Shown one piece after another: positions 55,809-64,000 of a stretch of DNA of 64,000 bases (its first letter is position 1; the number at the start of each line of letters is the position of its first letter). This DNA comes from Phlebopus portentosus (Eukaryota; Basidiomycota; Agaricomycetes; Boletales; Boletinellaceae), in NCBI GenBank assembly GCA_037892935.1, contig JAYXKI010000007.1, positions 1,736,001 to 1,800,000 on the forward strand, written 5' to 3'. The position numbers were made by a program, and so were the translations under genes. The notes beneath the pieces are model-generated. The model was not told the origin of the DNA, searched no databases, and saw only the letters and a list, made by a program, of their open reading frames with translations.

Positions 55809-57879
55809 TCAATAGAACTCCCGAGGTCTGCTGAATCGCAAGGCTCGCCGTTCTTTCTGCTCTACAGAGGCAGAAGGCATGAAACTTGCGGCGGGTCGAG
55901 CCACACTCGCAGAGGCGGAGGCAAAGGCGACGGAGCTGACAGGTATCGGGGCAGACGAAGGAGACGGAGCAACTTGAGAGGACGAAGCATGCTCGACGGC
56001 TGAAGCACTTCTGGAGGTGTCGCTCGGCCTTGCGGAAGCAGAGGGTGGAGAAGCGGCTGAGGCCGCTGAGGCAGCCGGAGCGGAAGATTCCGCCTGTTTT
56101 GCGGAAGACAGTGTAGAGACCGCCGGAACGTGGGCAGTCGCGCCTGCTGGGATCCGCGCGGTCGTACACGGACCATTATCTGTCCAGACACCCGCAGCTC
56201 CTACGTGGGACAAACATGAGTCCGGCAAAAAGAAACAACACACTAGTCAAATCGAGCCTACCTCCCGGAGTGTCATCGAACGACCACCATTTTGCAGTCC
56301 AGAGGTGGCCATTGAACGTAACCTGCGAGCCTCCAGTATACTAACAGCGGAATAAGTCGCAGACCAGACATAACACAGGGCCTTCACTCACCGCAATTGA
56401 ATTTGACCACGCGGCAACACCTGCACAACCACTCGCAGTGGGCGCAGCAGTGCTCGTGGTGCTAGTTGCTGGAGTCGTCGTCGTCGTCGACGTAGGCCGA
56501 GTTGAAGAGCTCGAGGGAGCAGCAGTACCGCCTGTCATCGCGTTCTTCGCTGCAATGTCATACCGACTGTTCGCTACACCATCCATCATCAAACTTTACG
56601 CAAGAGGATACATCGTAGGCACGACGCACCATAAGCCTGACTAGCATCCCACATCATAACACCTCCAAAACTCGAGAACTGCGCTCGAGTAGTCTGGATG
56701 ATGTTCGCCAAGGTTCCGGCGTCGACGAAGCCCGACCCCGCTGCTGTACTCGAAGCAGGAGCGCCGATGTAGACTTTGACGTTCGGGTTCGGAGAAGTGT
56801 TATGCGCCCAATCATCCCATTGTTGGAAGTTCCAGGCCTGCAACAAGTACAACACTCAAAAGAGTGGGAATGAGTAAGGAACGGACAACTCACGTTGGGG
56901 TTGTTGAAGTTCTGCAGTCCACAGAAGTTATTATCTAACAATCGTTCAGCGACACCTAATATCAAACACAAGGGCACTCACAAAATTGAACGTAAACCGC
57001 ATCAAATCCAACCGCGTTAATTACAGCACCAAGGTTCGCATCCGGGAATGGACACTGCGGTGCTGCCGTGATATAGTACTGCTTACTGGCACCAGCAGCA
57101 TGGGAACGAATACGATTGACAAACGCCACGTAATTCGTCGTCCCACCGCCTTCAATATCAAGATCAATGCCGTCAAGGACAGCGGAACCAAAGGGACGCG
57201 TGGAGCTTGATCCGCCGAGGAAGATATTCCAGATGTTATCCGCGAAGGTTTCGGCTTGCGAGTCGGAGGTGAGGGTTACCGCGCCGGTTGCACCGCCGAT
57301 ACTGTAGAGATATTACAAGATGAGCTCGATGGGAAGGGAAGATCCACGAACCTGAGAGTGACGATCTTGCCGGCGGCTTGACACGTTTGGATGTCGCTCG
57401 CCAATGCTGAACAGTTCGGGAGCTCGGAGCCAGGGAATGTAGCATTATCGTTCGGGTTGCATATCTAATCGGAGTAATTATTAACATTACGCCGAGTTGT
57501 ATAGGAATTCTCACATTGGCGAGATCAATGGAAGGAAGACCACCCTCGCCAAATGCAGTTGTAAGGAAAGCAACTGGAAAAGTATCCGTGACACTATCTG
57601 ATGTACAGTAGAAACCTAATCGTTTCTGGAAATTGGCTACATCACTGTGCGTTGCGCCGTAGGAATTCTGGCCCCAGTACCTGAGAGTCGCTACTCAGAA
57701 CACACACAACAGAATAATACTAGGCTACGCACAGAACCAACTAGGAACATGTGAGCCATGACGAATGAAATAGGAGGAAAAGAAGAGCATACGTTGTCAT
57801 TTCGCGAGATATCAAACGCGAAGGTGCTCCGAAGAAGAGACAGGGCAGAGAACGCGGTGACGAACTTTTGAGCGAACAT
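55809..57879 (-). CDS. Secreted GH18 (class III type) chitinase with CBM5/12-like domain
   Basis: Ten exons: 57879-57793, 57740-57733, 57680-57515, 57464-57352, 57301-56982, 56934-56894, 56837-56630, 56573-56392, 56340-56262, 56200-55809. They total 1,596 nt and 531 aa, all GT-AG, all in frame. Residues 1-21 form a signal peptide ([21 protein letters not shown]). Catalytic domain: [20 protein letters not shown], and the GH18 motif [11 protein letters not shown] with catalytic Glu; then VQFYNNFCG and [11 protein letters not shown] Ser/Thr-rich linker follows, then a chitin-binding part with Cys..[26 protein letters not shown]. The roughly 115-residue tail is Ala/Ser-rich with no hydrophobic anchor seen. 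It hydrolyses chitin outside the cell, in wall remodelling or feeding. Confidence 0.93.
57733..57740 (-). other. 8-nt microexon of the chitinase gene
   Basis: TTGGTTCT lies between two 52-nt introns (57792-57741, GTATGC..CCTAG; 57732-57681, GTGCGT..CTCAG). Exon 1 ends in phase 0. The microexon gives Leu-Val and two bases that join the G opening exon 3 to make Leu, producing NLVLYWGQNS, which fits the conserved GH18 strand. Skipping it breaks the frame before YWGQ. Confidence 0.8.
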
Positions 57880-57940
57880 TGCACTTCAGGAGCAGAGAGG
57901 GCCTCGAAAGACACTGGAACATGACTATTATCATTCCAAG

Positions 57941-57947
57941 TTTTATA
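57941..57947 (-). promoter_or_regulatory. TATA box of the chitinase gene
   Basis: Element-sense TATAAAA lies about 65 nt upstream of the ATG at 57879, in the sequence GACTATAAAACTTGG. Position and sequence fit a fungal core promoter. Confidence 0.55.
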
Positions 57948-58339
57948 GTCGAGAGAAGGTGAGTGCCAGCGAGAGCAAAGAGAGAGCATGCGGACAGAGA
58001 GATAGGCAAGAGACGATAAGGCAGAGGACTAGCTGAGGAGAACGAGAAACGGTATTCTACGTGGCAGTACAATAATATTCAACATACTTTGACATGAAAT
58101 AGTCTATTGACGTGTCATGCTTCGGATAACAAGTACAGTCCCATGGTGACAAGAAGATACTCGACGTGGCAGTACTGTCCTTCTCAGGTAAAACAGAGAA
58201 TGAGGTACCCGGTACTTCATTACAACAGATCATAAGTAACAAAGATGGACAAGCTACTTAGCCTTAGCAGGAGTGGAGTGGCGTGCGAGGTTACGACTCC
58301 GCTGACATAAGCAAGAAATCAGCATGAGAGCCGAGAGAC
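57948..58339. other. Region between chitinase and element C
   Basis: No gene. It is the chitinase upstream region up to the LTR-like end at 58340. It contains a near-direct repeat, ACGTGGCAGTAC(A/T), at about 58059 and 58155. These may be regulatory or the trace of a small duplication. Confidence 0.4.
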
Positions 58340-58650
58340 TGTGATGAATGGTAAGATTCGGTCACACGAGAGATTCCTCTGGCACTCAGATCACACCGTT
58401 ACTGACTGGATTAACCGTAGTATTAGAGTGATAGTCGAGAGGGAAGAATCCCTCTTACATTTGCTATCTACCAGCTATATAAACTAAACTACACATGGGG
58501 GAAACGTGAAAACTAAAGCTAACTAAATGCATAGGGTCGCGCTCACATAAGCTATTGGTAAGATACTTAGTCATATGGTTCCGCGCGTAACGTCTGCGTT
58601 ACGCTGCGGAACCCTATGGAGGAAAGCATGGTGACGGTTACTTCGTCACA
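58340..58650 (-). repeat. 3' LTR of Gypsy element C (inferred ends)
   Basis: On the plus strand it starts TGTGATG and ends CGTCACA, giving TG..CA ends with a short inverted repeat, 311 bp. In element sense, CTGGAGGGCGTA next to it (58662-58651) is a polypurine tract. TTTATATAG (about 58484-58476) is a TATA box. It contains a strong hairpin at 58577-58613 (GGTTCCGCGCGTAACG versus CGTTACGCTGCGGAACC). The partner LTR lies outside the window, so the ends rest on these signals only. Confidence 0.6.
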
Positions 58651-58903
58651 TACGCCCTCCAGAACTTGTCTACAAGTTCTTATAGTAAAGTAGCATAATG
58701 GAATAAACATAATCTATGTATAGAATTTATATTCCAAGTGTGAATTCATAAGGACGGCATAAAACATATCTAAGACAAGTCGATCGGGTAAACGATCGAC
58801 TTCGCCGATCATTACCGTAAAAAGAGTTTACATAAGCAGCATAGAGGAGAGTAGCACACATATCACATCTCGCGCAGCAATGTACTATTAACGTTACTTG
58901 TCC
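58651..58903 (-). other. 3' untranslated region of element C
   Basis: Lies between the pol stop and the LTR. It includes a perfect 10-bp hairpin AAGTCGATCG..CGATCGACTT with a 6-nt loop (58777-58802). No ORF. Confidence 0.5.
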
Positions 58904-61900
58904 TCAATCCTTCATGTCGTCGTCACCAAAGAGAGGCCCTTCTGGTATCGGAGTAGAACTACGCGCAGGGACATTGGAAAACGACGTGCCGGTCGTTGGC
59001 AAATTGGCGGACTTCGAGGTCATGAAGGTCATCGAAGTACTTGGCGTAGTATCAACAACCTGTGCTGCGGACTGCGAGTGGGTGAGTGTGTTCGGGACTC
59101 GTACGGAGGGTTGACTCGGCCCATCAAACTTGGACGAGCTCGCGAGGTTGGGAAGAACGGCAGGACGAATCAACGAAAGTGTGGTATCATCCCCCACTTT
59201 TGGTTCGTCGGGCCGCTTTTCGATTCCCGGGGTGAGTTTACGCTGGGCTGCCCGGTTTCGACGACTATACGGGGCACTACCTTCTCGGAAACGAGCCTCA
59301 CGGACTTTCGAACCTGTCGGCGAGTTATTCAGTGACAAAACTAAACTTGTTCTGGAGTAGAGTATCAACTGTATACCTTGATTCGAGGCAAGATTCTTGC
59401 GTCTCGAATAGTCGAAATGGTTCTGGATCGCTTCAGCGAGGTGCCTCGGGTCTGCAAACGGGGGCAAGGCTGCCAACGCATAGAAATCCGGTACGTGTCC
59501 ATTATACAACCTGCGTATAATCAAATAACGCTCTGGTTGATTAACACCAGGCGGGATCGAGTTCGTCTCGATGTATCGATGGAATTCGAAGACCTTCCTC
59601 AATTCGGCGGCTAGGAATACATACGACGTGGACGTGGCCGTGTCAAACGTGGCCCAGGACTGGGTGATTGGGCCAGTATCCGGCTCAGTGAATCTTTCGG
59701 GAGGTGCATTCGGAACATTCGAGTTCGGGGCAAAGAAGTTGACTGGGAGGCTGTCAGAATTCATAGTAAGCGTTTTGGATATTCTTCTGAACTTCTTCCA
59801 GTGCTTCTTATGTGAGTCCTTTAGTTGGTACACGTTGTTTACATGCAGAGAGGCTAAAATTGCCTCGTGCTCTACCCAAACGGTATGTACAGTTATCTGT
59901 GGATCATCTGTATCCGGCTCATCATTCCCCATAGGCAGGTTCTCTATAGAATCGACACCCAGGACCTCGAGGTACGTATTAAGTGCCTCGAGATGCTTTA
60001 CTTTCTCGTATGGAAGCCATGTGTGGTCTCCGGCTTTCCATACGACCTTGAACAATGAATCCGTACCTTTCCCATAATGGGTATCTATCGATTCGACAAC
60101 CCATTCGTTAGTACCGTCCTCCAAATTAGTTACTTGGCTGATATCCCTTCCAGGAAACAATCTATCATCGTTCGGCATATGTATTCTTAACAAAGATGCA
60201 TGGAAAATGGGGTGTATGCCTCGATTTTTCAAACTTCTAGGTAAGTCGATCTCATATGAATCGTTTCCAGCGACCCTAAGTATCTTGTAGGGCCCTATGA
60301 ACTTAGGTACTAATTTTCGTGCACGTTGCTTTGGTAAGTTCATGTTCTTTGTTGACAGATATACCAAATCTCCGATTTCGAATGGTGACATCCGCCGATG
60401 TCTATTAGCTTGCCTCGTTTGTTTTACCCTAGCTTGTAAGATGGAGTCGTGTGCTGACATGATTGCTTCTTTCAGCTTCAATGCAAAAGTTCTTACCCCC
60501 GGGTACTCATCTTGGCTCGGATCATTCCATATCATGGAACGAGGCATTCTTCCATAGTTCAGGAAGAAAGGTGCGTAACCAGTTGTTTCTGATCTTGCAG
60601 AATTGACTGCAAACTCAATCATAGGTAATCTCATCACCCAATCTTTCTGGTTCGGTGAAACACATTGTCTCAGCATTTGAGCAATCGTTTTATTCATTCG
60701 CTCTGTAGCTCCATCGGTTTGTGGATGGTAAGCACTTGATAGCCTCAATTTGACATTAAGCAATTTATTCAAGTGTTTCCACAGCGTGCTTGTGAATAGT
60801 GATCCTCGATCGCTCACAATCGATTCAGGTAAGCCATGCAATTTGTATACATTTTCGAATATTAACTCAGCAAACTCTTTGGCTCTGTACGTTTGCTTAC
60901 AAGGTAGCAAATGAACCATTCCGGTGAGTAAACATACAATCGTGCATATCATATCAAACGAACTAAGTCGATTCTTGGATTCGGGGAACGGTCCTACAAA
61001 ATCCATACCAATAGTTTGCCAGGGTCGCGTTGGTGCATTCAATGGATTCAACAATCCATATGGTCTTTGGTGATTCGGCTTCGAAATCTTACAGGTATGA
61101 CATGAATCACAATATGAGCTAATATCTGATACCATTTCTTTCCACCAGACTTGGTCTCTCAGATATTGCAATGTTTTCCGTGCTCCCAAGTGTGCTAGAA
61201 TTGAATGTGCGTGCTCAATTACAATTTCTCGTGCACTCCTGTTGTTAATCAGAATTTTGGGTATACATAGCAGATACCTCTCGCCCTCCCGTCGAAATAT
61301 CAATCCATTTTCGACGTGAAAATTTTTGTAGTGGGCAGGATTCTCCATGATCAGTTTGAAAAACTGATCTTCGTGAAATCGATTTTTCAAACAGTTAGGA
61401 AACTGGATTTGCGGTTGTGCTTGTGCAATCACATCGGTGAGCGTTGGTTCTATTGATTGTTGTAAATTTTGAATATCTGACTGTATTGTAGGAAATTGTG
61501 GATCAATGGTGTCCATTTCCTTGCCTGTATGCGTTGATTCGGAAGTCGCGACTTGCGAAGGTTCAGATGGGATTGGCGCGTGAGGACGATCTTGGATCGT
61601 CTTGCTATTTCCAGTGATTGGCTCAGAGGATAGATCAGTGAGTCGATCTTTTTGCTGAGTCGCGTCTTTCTCACGCAGATCGTTTTGTCGATCATCGAGA
61701 CCGTTGTTGCTAGGTGTGTCGCGGTTTCGGATTCTCAAAGTCACTTTTTTAATTCGTGGTCTTTGCATTCCGCCCTCCTGAATATTAGACGAATTATCTT
61801 GCTGTTCTCCTCTTTTGAAGGTAATTCGGAGTCGTTTAGGTACGTTCATAGCTATGTTTGAAAGTCGATCCATGTTCTCATGGATTGGAATAGAATACAT

Positions 61901-63999
61901 ATGAAGTATATGCGTTGGATTGACTAGTATTGGGCTTGCACCTTTGTTTTCCAAGCGACTTAATATTGGTATGTCGTCCTCATCGATCTGGTTTGTGTAT
62001 TCTGGTCTAGTTCGAACTGTACCAGGTAAGTCTTCTGCATATATGCGTGATAATGCATCTGCTAAGATATTTTCAGTTCCTGCAACATAGATTACTTCGA
62101 AGTCGAAATCCGACAATTTCTCTATCCATCTAGCTTGTCTGCCACTTAGATTCGGCTGTTCGAATAAGTGTTGCAGTGGTTTATGATCTGTAAACCATCG
62201 GAAATGTGCTCCTTGAAGTAAGTTTTTGTGTCTGAGCATAGTCTCGACTCCTGCTAACAATTCCTTGTCATGTACAGGATAGTTCTGCTGTGCAGAATTC
62301 AACTTAGCGGAATAAAATGCAGCGACCTTTGCATTTTGCCAGTCTTCTCCTTGGCTGATTATTCCTCCAATTCCAGTGTGAGACGCGTCTGTAGTTACAT
62401 TGATTGGAGGTGCGTTCTTTCCATACTGCAAAACTACGCGGTGATGATTCTGAAAATCATGTACCAGTTTTACAATTTGGTCAAACGCTCGTTGTTCAGT
62501 AAATGACCATCGAAATCGAGCAGTTTCACCCGAAATATTGGTAAGTACTCCCATTGGTATTCTTAGTTGTGGAATGTTTGGTGCTAAATATCCTACTGCT
62601 CCTAAGAATCGTTTCAACGAATCTTTGCTGCTCGGTACCTTCCATTTCTGAATCGAATCTATTTTATGTGGGTCCATTCTGATACCATTATCGTCGACTA
62701 TATGTCCTAATATGCGTAATTCTGATTGGAACAGTTGCATTTTGTGTTCGCTAAGGTAAAACTGTTCTTTGCGCAAAATGTCGATAACAATTTTCAGATG
62801 TCGAATGTGATCTTCGACCGTATCAGAATATATCACCAGGTCATCAAGATAGATATCCATCCAATCTCCCAGGTATGGTTGAAAGATATGATTCATTAGA
62901 GCTTGGTACGTCGCTCCACTATTACAATCTCCCAATTGCATTACTTGACTAACCATTGTGCCGTCAGGTGTATTGAATATAGTTCTCGATACATGTTCTG
63001 GGACAACTCGAATTTGCTCGTAAGCATCTTTTCCATCTATTAATGATCTGTATTTCTTGGATGCGACTCTGCGAAGTACAGATTCAATGTCGGGCAATGG
63101 TGAAGATAATTTTCGAGTATTCGCGTTCCGATCTCGTAAGTCTACAACCGTTCTCAATCGAATCAGTCCGTCTTTATTCTTACGAGGTTTTTGCAGCAAT
63201 AACATTGGCATTGCGTTTGAACCGGTAACTACTTTCCATCTTCCACTTTGAATGTAGTCCTTACGTTTTTCTTTCCATTGTTCTCTCAAGGGATCTGGAC
63301 ATGTCGAACGACGAAATTTATATTTCTTAGTCTCGTCTATCAATGGAATAGAATGATTTATTGCTCGAAGTGGTGGTAAGGAAGTTTGCGAAGCATCTTT
63401 GAATAGATCTCGTGCGTATTCCTTAATTTCCAGCCGGCATTTCTCAAGTTCGCGTTCGTAAGTGTCAATTACCATCGAAGAAAGGTTTGTGATTTGTTCA
63501 CCTTCCAATGGTAATGGATCTGAGCTTTCGATCCAGATTCTTGGTTGGTTGAAACCAATCGAAACTTTGTGTTGGTACAAAAATGGTGTCCCTAGGATGA
63601 TATCATAATTGTCCAAATTCATTATGTCGAAATGTCTCTTACATTTCACACTCCCAAACTTGAGTTCTGCCGAGGCACAGTAATTCACTTTCGTTCTCGA
63701 TCCTTGGGCTGCCAATTGCACTGCTAACGGTTTTGCTAGTGGAATTCGTCTTAGACCAATCTGATCAGCAAATTTCGATGATACAAAGTCTGCAAGTGAT
63801 CCTGAGTCGACCAAAGCTCTTGCAGGCTGTCCCTCAAGATGTACAATCACGACTATGGGACTCGGGATACTTCTCTTGAAGTCTTTTGCGTAAGCAGATG
63901 TTCGTTCGAGCATAGGTACAGAATGTACGTTTTTCTTAGTCTGTACAGCGTTCACGGAGTAGCTCCTGACAATATATTCATACTTAATCTTTGTCACAG
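58904..63999 (-). CDS. Pol polyprotein of Gypsy element C, 5' partial
   Basis: The frame is open at the window end (no stop and no ATG before 64000), so the start lies outside. About 1,697 codons without a stop. Rough residues: protease ALVDSGSLADF (57), RT with DLRDRNANTRKL, YLDDLVIYS (383) and LGDCNSGATYQALMN, RNase H TTDASHTGIGG (540). A long hydrophilic insert of about 240 residues (670-910) follows. Then integrase zinc-binding HAHSILAHLGARKT to CDSCHTC (930-970), core DFVGPF (1000), SDRGSLF (1066), DGATERMNK (1099). A degenerate chromodomain, WVVESIDTHYG..FKVVWKAGDHTWLP, lies at about 1300-1350. An unusual C-terminal extension of about 340 residues has no recognised domain. Appears intact and fairly young. 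Confidence 0.93.
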   Translation of the reverse strand, partial: VTKIKYEYIVRSYSVNAVQTKKNVHSVPMLERTSAYAKDFKRSIPSPIVVIVHLEGQPARALVDSGSLADFVSSKFADQIGLRRIPLAKPLAVQLAAQGSRTKVNYCASAELKFGSVKCKRHFDIMNLDNYDIILGTPFLYQHKVSIGFNQPRIWIESSDPLPLEGEQITNLSSMVIDTYERELEKCRLEIKEYARDLFKDASQTSLPPLRAINHSIPLIDETKKYKFRRSTCPDPLREQWKEKRKDYIQSGRWKVVTGSNAMPMLLLQKPRKNKDGLIRLRTVVDLRDRNANTRKLSSPLPDIESVLRRVASKKYRSLIDGKDAYEQIRVVPEHVSRTIFNTPDGTMVSQVMQLGDCNSGATYQALMNHIFQPYLGDWMDIYLDDLVIYSDTVEDHIRHLKIVIDILRKEQFYLSEHKMQLFQSELRILGHIVDDNGIRMDPHKIDSIQKWKVPSSKDSLKRFLGAVGYLAPNIPQLRIPMGVLTNISGETARFRWSFTEQRAFDQIVKLVHDFQNHHRVVLQYGKNAPPINVTTDASHTGIGGIISQGEDWQNAKVAAFYSAKLNSAQQNYPVHDKELLAGVETMLRHKNLLQGAHFRWFTDHKPLQHLFEQPNLSGRQARWIEKLSDFDFEVIYVAGTENILADALSRIYAEDLPGTVRTRPEYTNQIDEDDIPILSRLENKGASPILVNPTHILHMYSIPIHENMDRLSNIAMNVPKRLRITFKRGEQQDNSSNIQEGGMQRPRIKKVTLRIRNRDTPSNNGLDDRQNDLREKDATQQKDRLTDLSSEPITGNSKTIQDRPHAPIPSEPSQVATSESTHTGKEMDTIDPQFPTIQSDIQNLQQSIEPTLTDVIAQAQPQIQFPNCLKNRFHEDQFFKLIMENPAHYKNFHVENGLIFRREGERYLLCIPKILINNRSAREIVIEHAHSILAHLGARKTLQYLRDQVWWKEMVSDISSYCDSCHTCKISKPNHQRPYGLLNPLNAPTRPWQTIGMDFVGPFPESKNRLSSFDMICTIVCLLTGMVHLLPCKQTYRAKEFAELIFENVYKLHGLPESIVSDRGSLFTSTLWKHLNKLLNVKLRLSSAYHPQTDGATERMNKTIAQMLRQCVSPNQKDWVMRLPMIEFAVNSARSETTGYAPFFLNYGRMPRSMIWNDPSQDEYPGVRTFALKLKEAIMSAHDSILQARVKQTRQANRHRRMSPFEIGDLVYLSTKNMNLPKQRARKLVPKFIGPYKILRVAGNDSYEIDLPRSLKNRGIHPIFHASLLRIHMPNDDRLFPGRDISQVTNLEDGTNEWVVESIDTHYGKGTDSLFKVVWKAGDHTWLPYEKVKHLEALNTYLEVLGVDSIENLPMGNDEPDTDDPQITVHTVWVEHEAILASLHVNNVYQLKDSHKKHWKKFRRISKTLTMNSDSLPVNFFAPNSNVPNAPPERFTEPDTGPITQSWATFDTATSTSYVFLAAELRKVFEFHRYIETNSIPPGVNQPERYLIIRRLYNGHVPDFYALAALPPFADPRHLAEAIQNHFDYSRRKNLASNQGIQLILYSRTSLVLSLNNSPTGSKVREARFREGSAPYSRRNRAAQRKLTPGIEKRPDEPKVGDDTTLSLIRPAVLPNLASSSKFDGPSQPSVRVPNTLTHSQSAAQVVDTTPSTSMTFMTSKSANLPTTGTSFSNVPARSSTPIPEGPLFGDDDMKD

Positions 64000-64000
64000 T

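Noticed and set aside
55783..56169. Long alternative frames over the chitinase C-terminus on both strands
   Set aside because: Shadows of the GC-rich Ala/Ser-rich tail. The spliced minus-strand frame ending at 55809 is supported by the chitin-binding domain just upstream.
57691..57879. Unspliced reading through chitinase exon 1 into intron 1
   Set aside because: It ends in a stop within the intron. The signal peptide continues correctly only through the microexon.
58898..59335. 145-codon plus-strand frame opposite the end of element C pol
   Set aside because: Lies within the much longer minus-strand frame and shows no domain.
1..64000. CRISPR arrays, tRNA or rRNA genes, prokaryotic operons
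   Set aside because: None seen. Spliced genes and LTR retrotransposons make this a eukaryotic nuclear sequence, and the repeats are LTR and TIR type.

Overview
The window is from a filamentous fungus, most likely a basidiomycete (Agaricomycotina-type). A chitinase gene is split by nine introns of 47-61 nt with an 8-nt microexon, a Crinkler-like gene is present, and the rest is dominated by Ty3/Gypsy chromoviruses. Only two host-type genes were found: a Crinkler-like gene with a C-terminal kinase-like domain (41666-43554, minus) and a secreted GH18 chitinase with a C-terminal chitin-binding domain (55809-57879, minus). Nearly everything else is mobile DNA, much of it nested, with boundaries fixed by target-site duplications (TSDs).

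Layout: 1-2015 is a decayed fragment of a large Gypsy family called A here. At 2016-22299 an older copy of Gypsy family B (B3) is split by a minus-strand copy A1 (2319-21163, TSD ACTAC), itself split by B2 (6350-12797, TSD AAGAT). 22310-24742 holds Copia remnants. The Copia gag is cut by A2 (24743-37094, plus, TSD GCTGA, LTRs of about 1.57 kb) and resumes at 37095. 38090-41341 holds a dead Tc1/mariner element, a TIR-bounded non-coding element and LTR debris. After the Crinkler-like gene come a long-TIR foldback element with a partial second copy (43755-45123), a lone A-type LTR (45196-46767) and a second dead Tc1/mariner element. That element is interrupted by B1 (48000-54657, minus, TSD GATTC), which looks recent: its two 465-bp LTRs differ at two positions and its gag and pol frames are open. 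The chitinase gene follows, then the 3' part of a third Gypsy element, C (LTR 58340-58650; pol open past the window end).

How it works together: families A and B both carry a short sequence just inside the 5' LTR that is complementary to a site about 30 nt downstream of a TATA box in the LTR. That is the arrangement expected for self-primed reverse transcription in the Tf1/sushi group. B1 joins gag to pol through an apparent -1 frameshift site (GGGTTTT, 6-nt spacer, stem). Family A carries two extra genes: an approximately 385-codon sense ORF 3' of pol, and a small antisense, intron-containing ORF predicted to start with a membrane helix. Older copies are full of stops, many of them TGA where Arg CGA is expected, consistent with CpG deamination; B1 and the host-type genes lack this.
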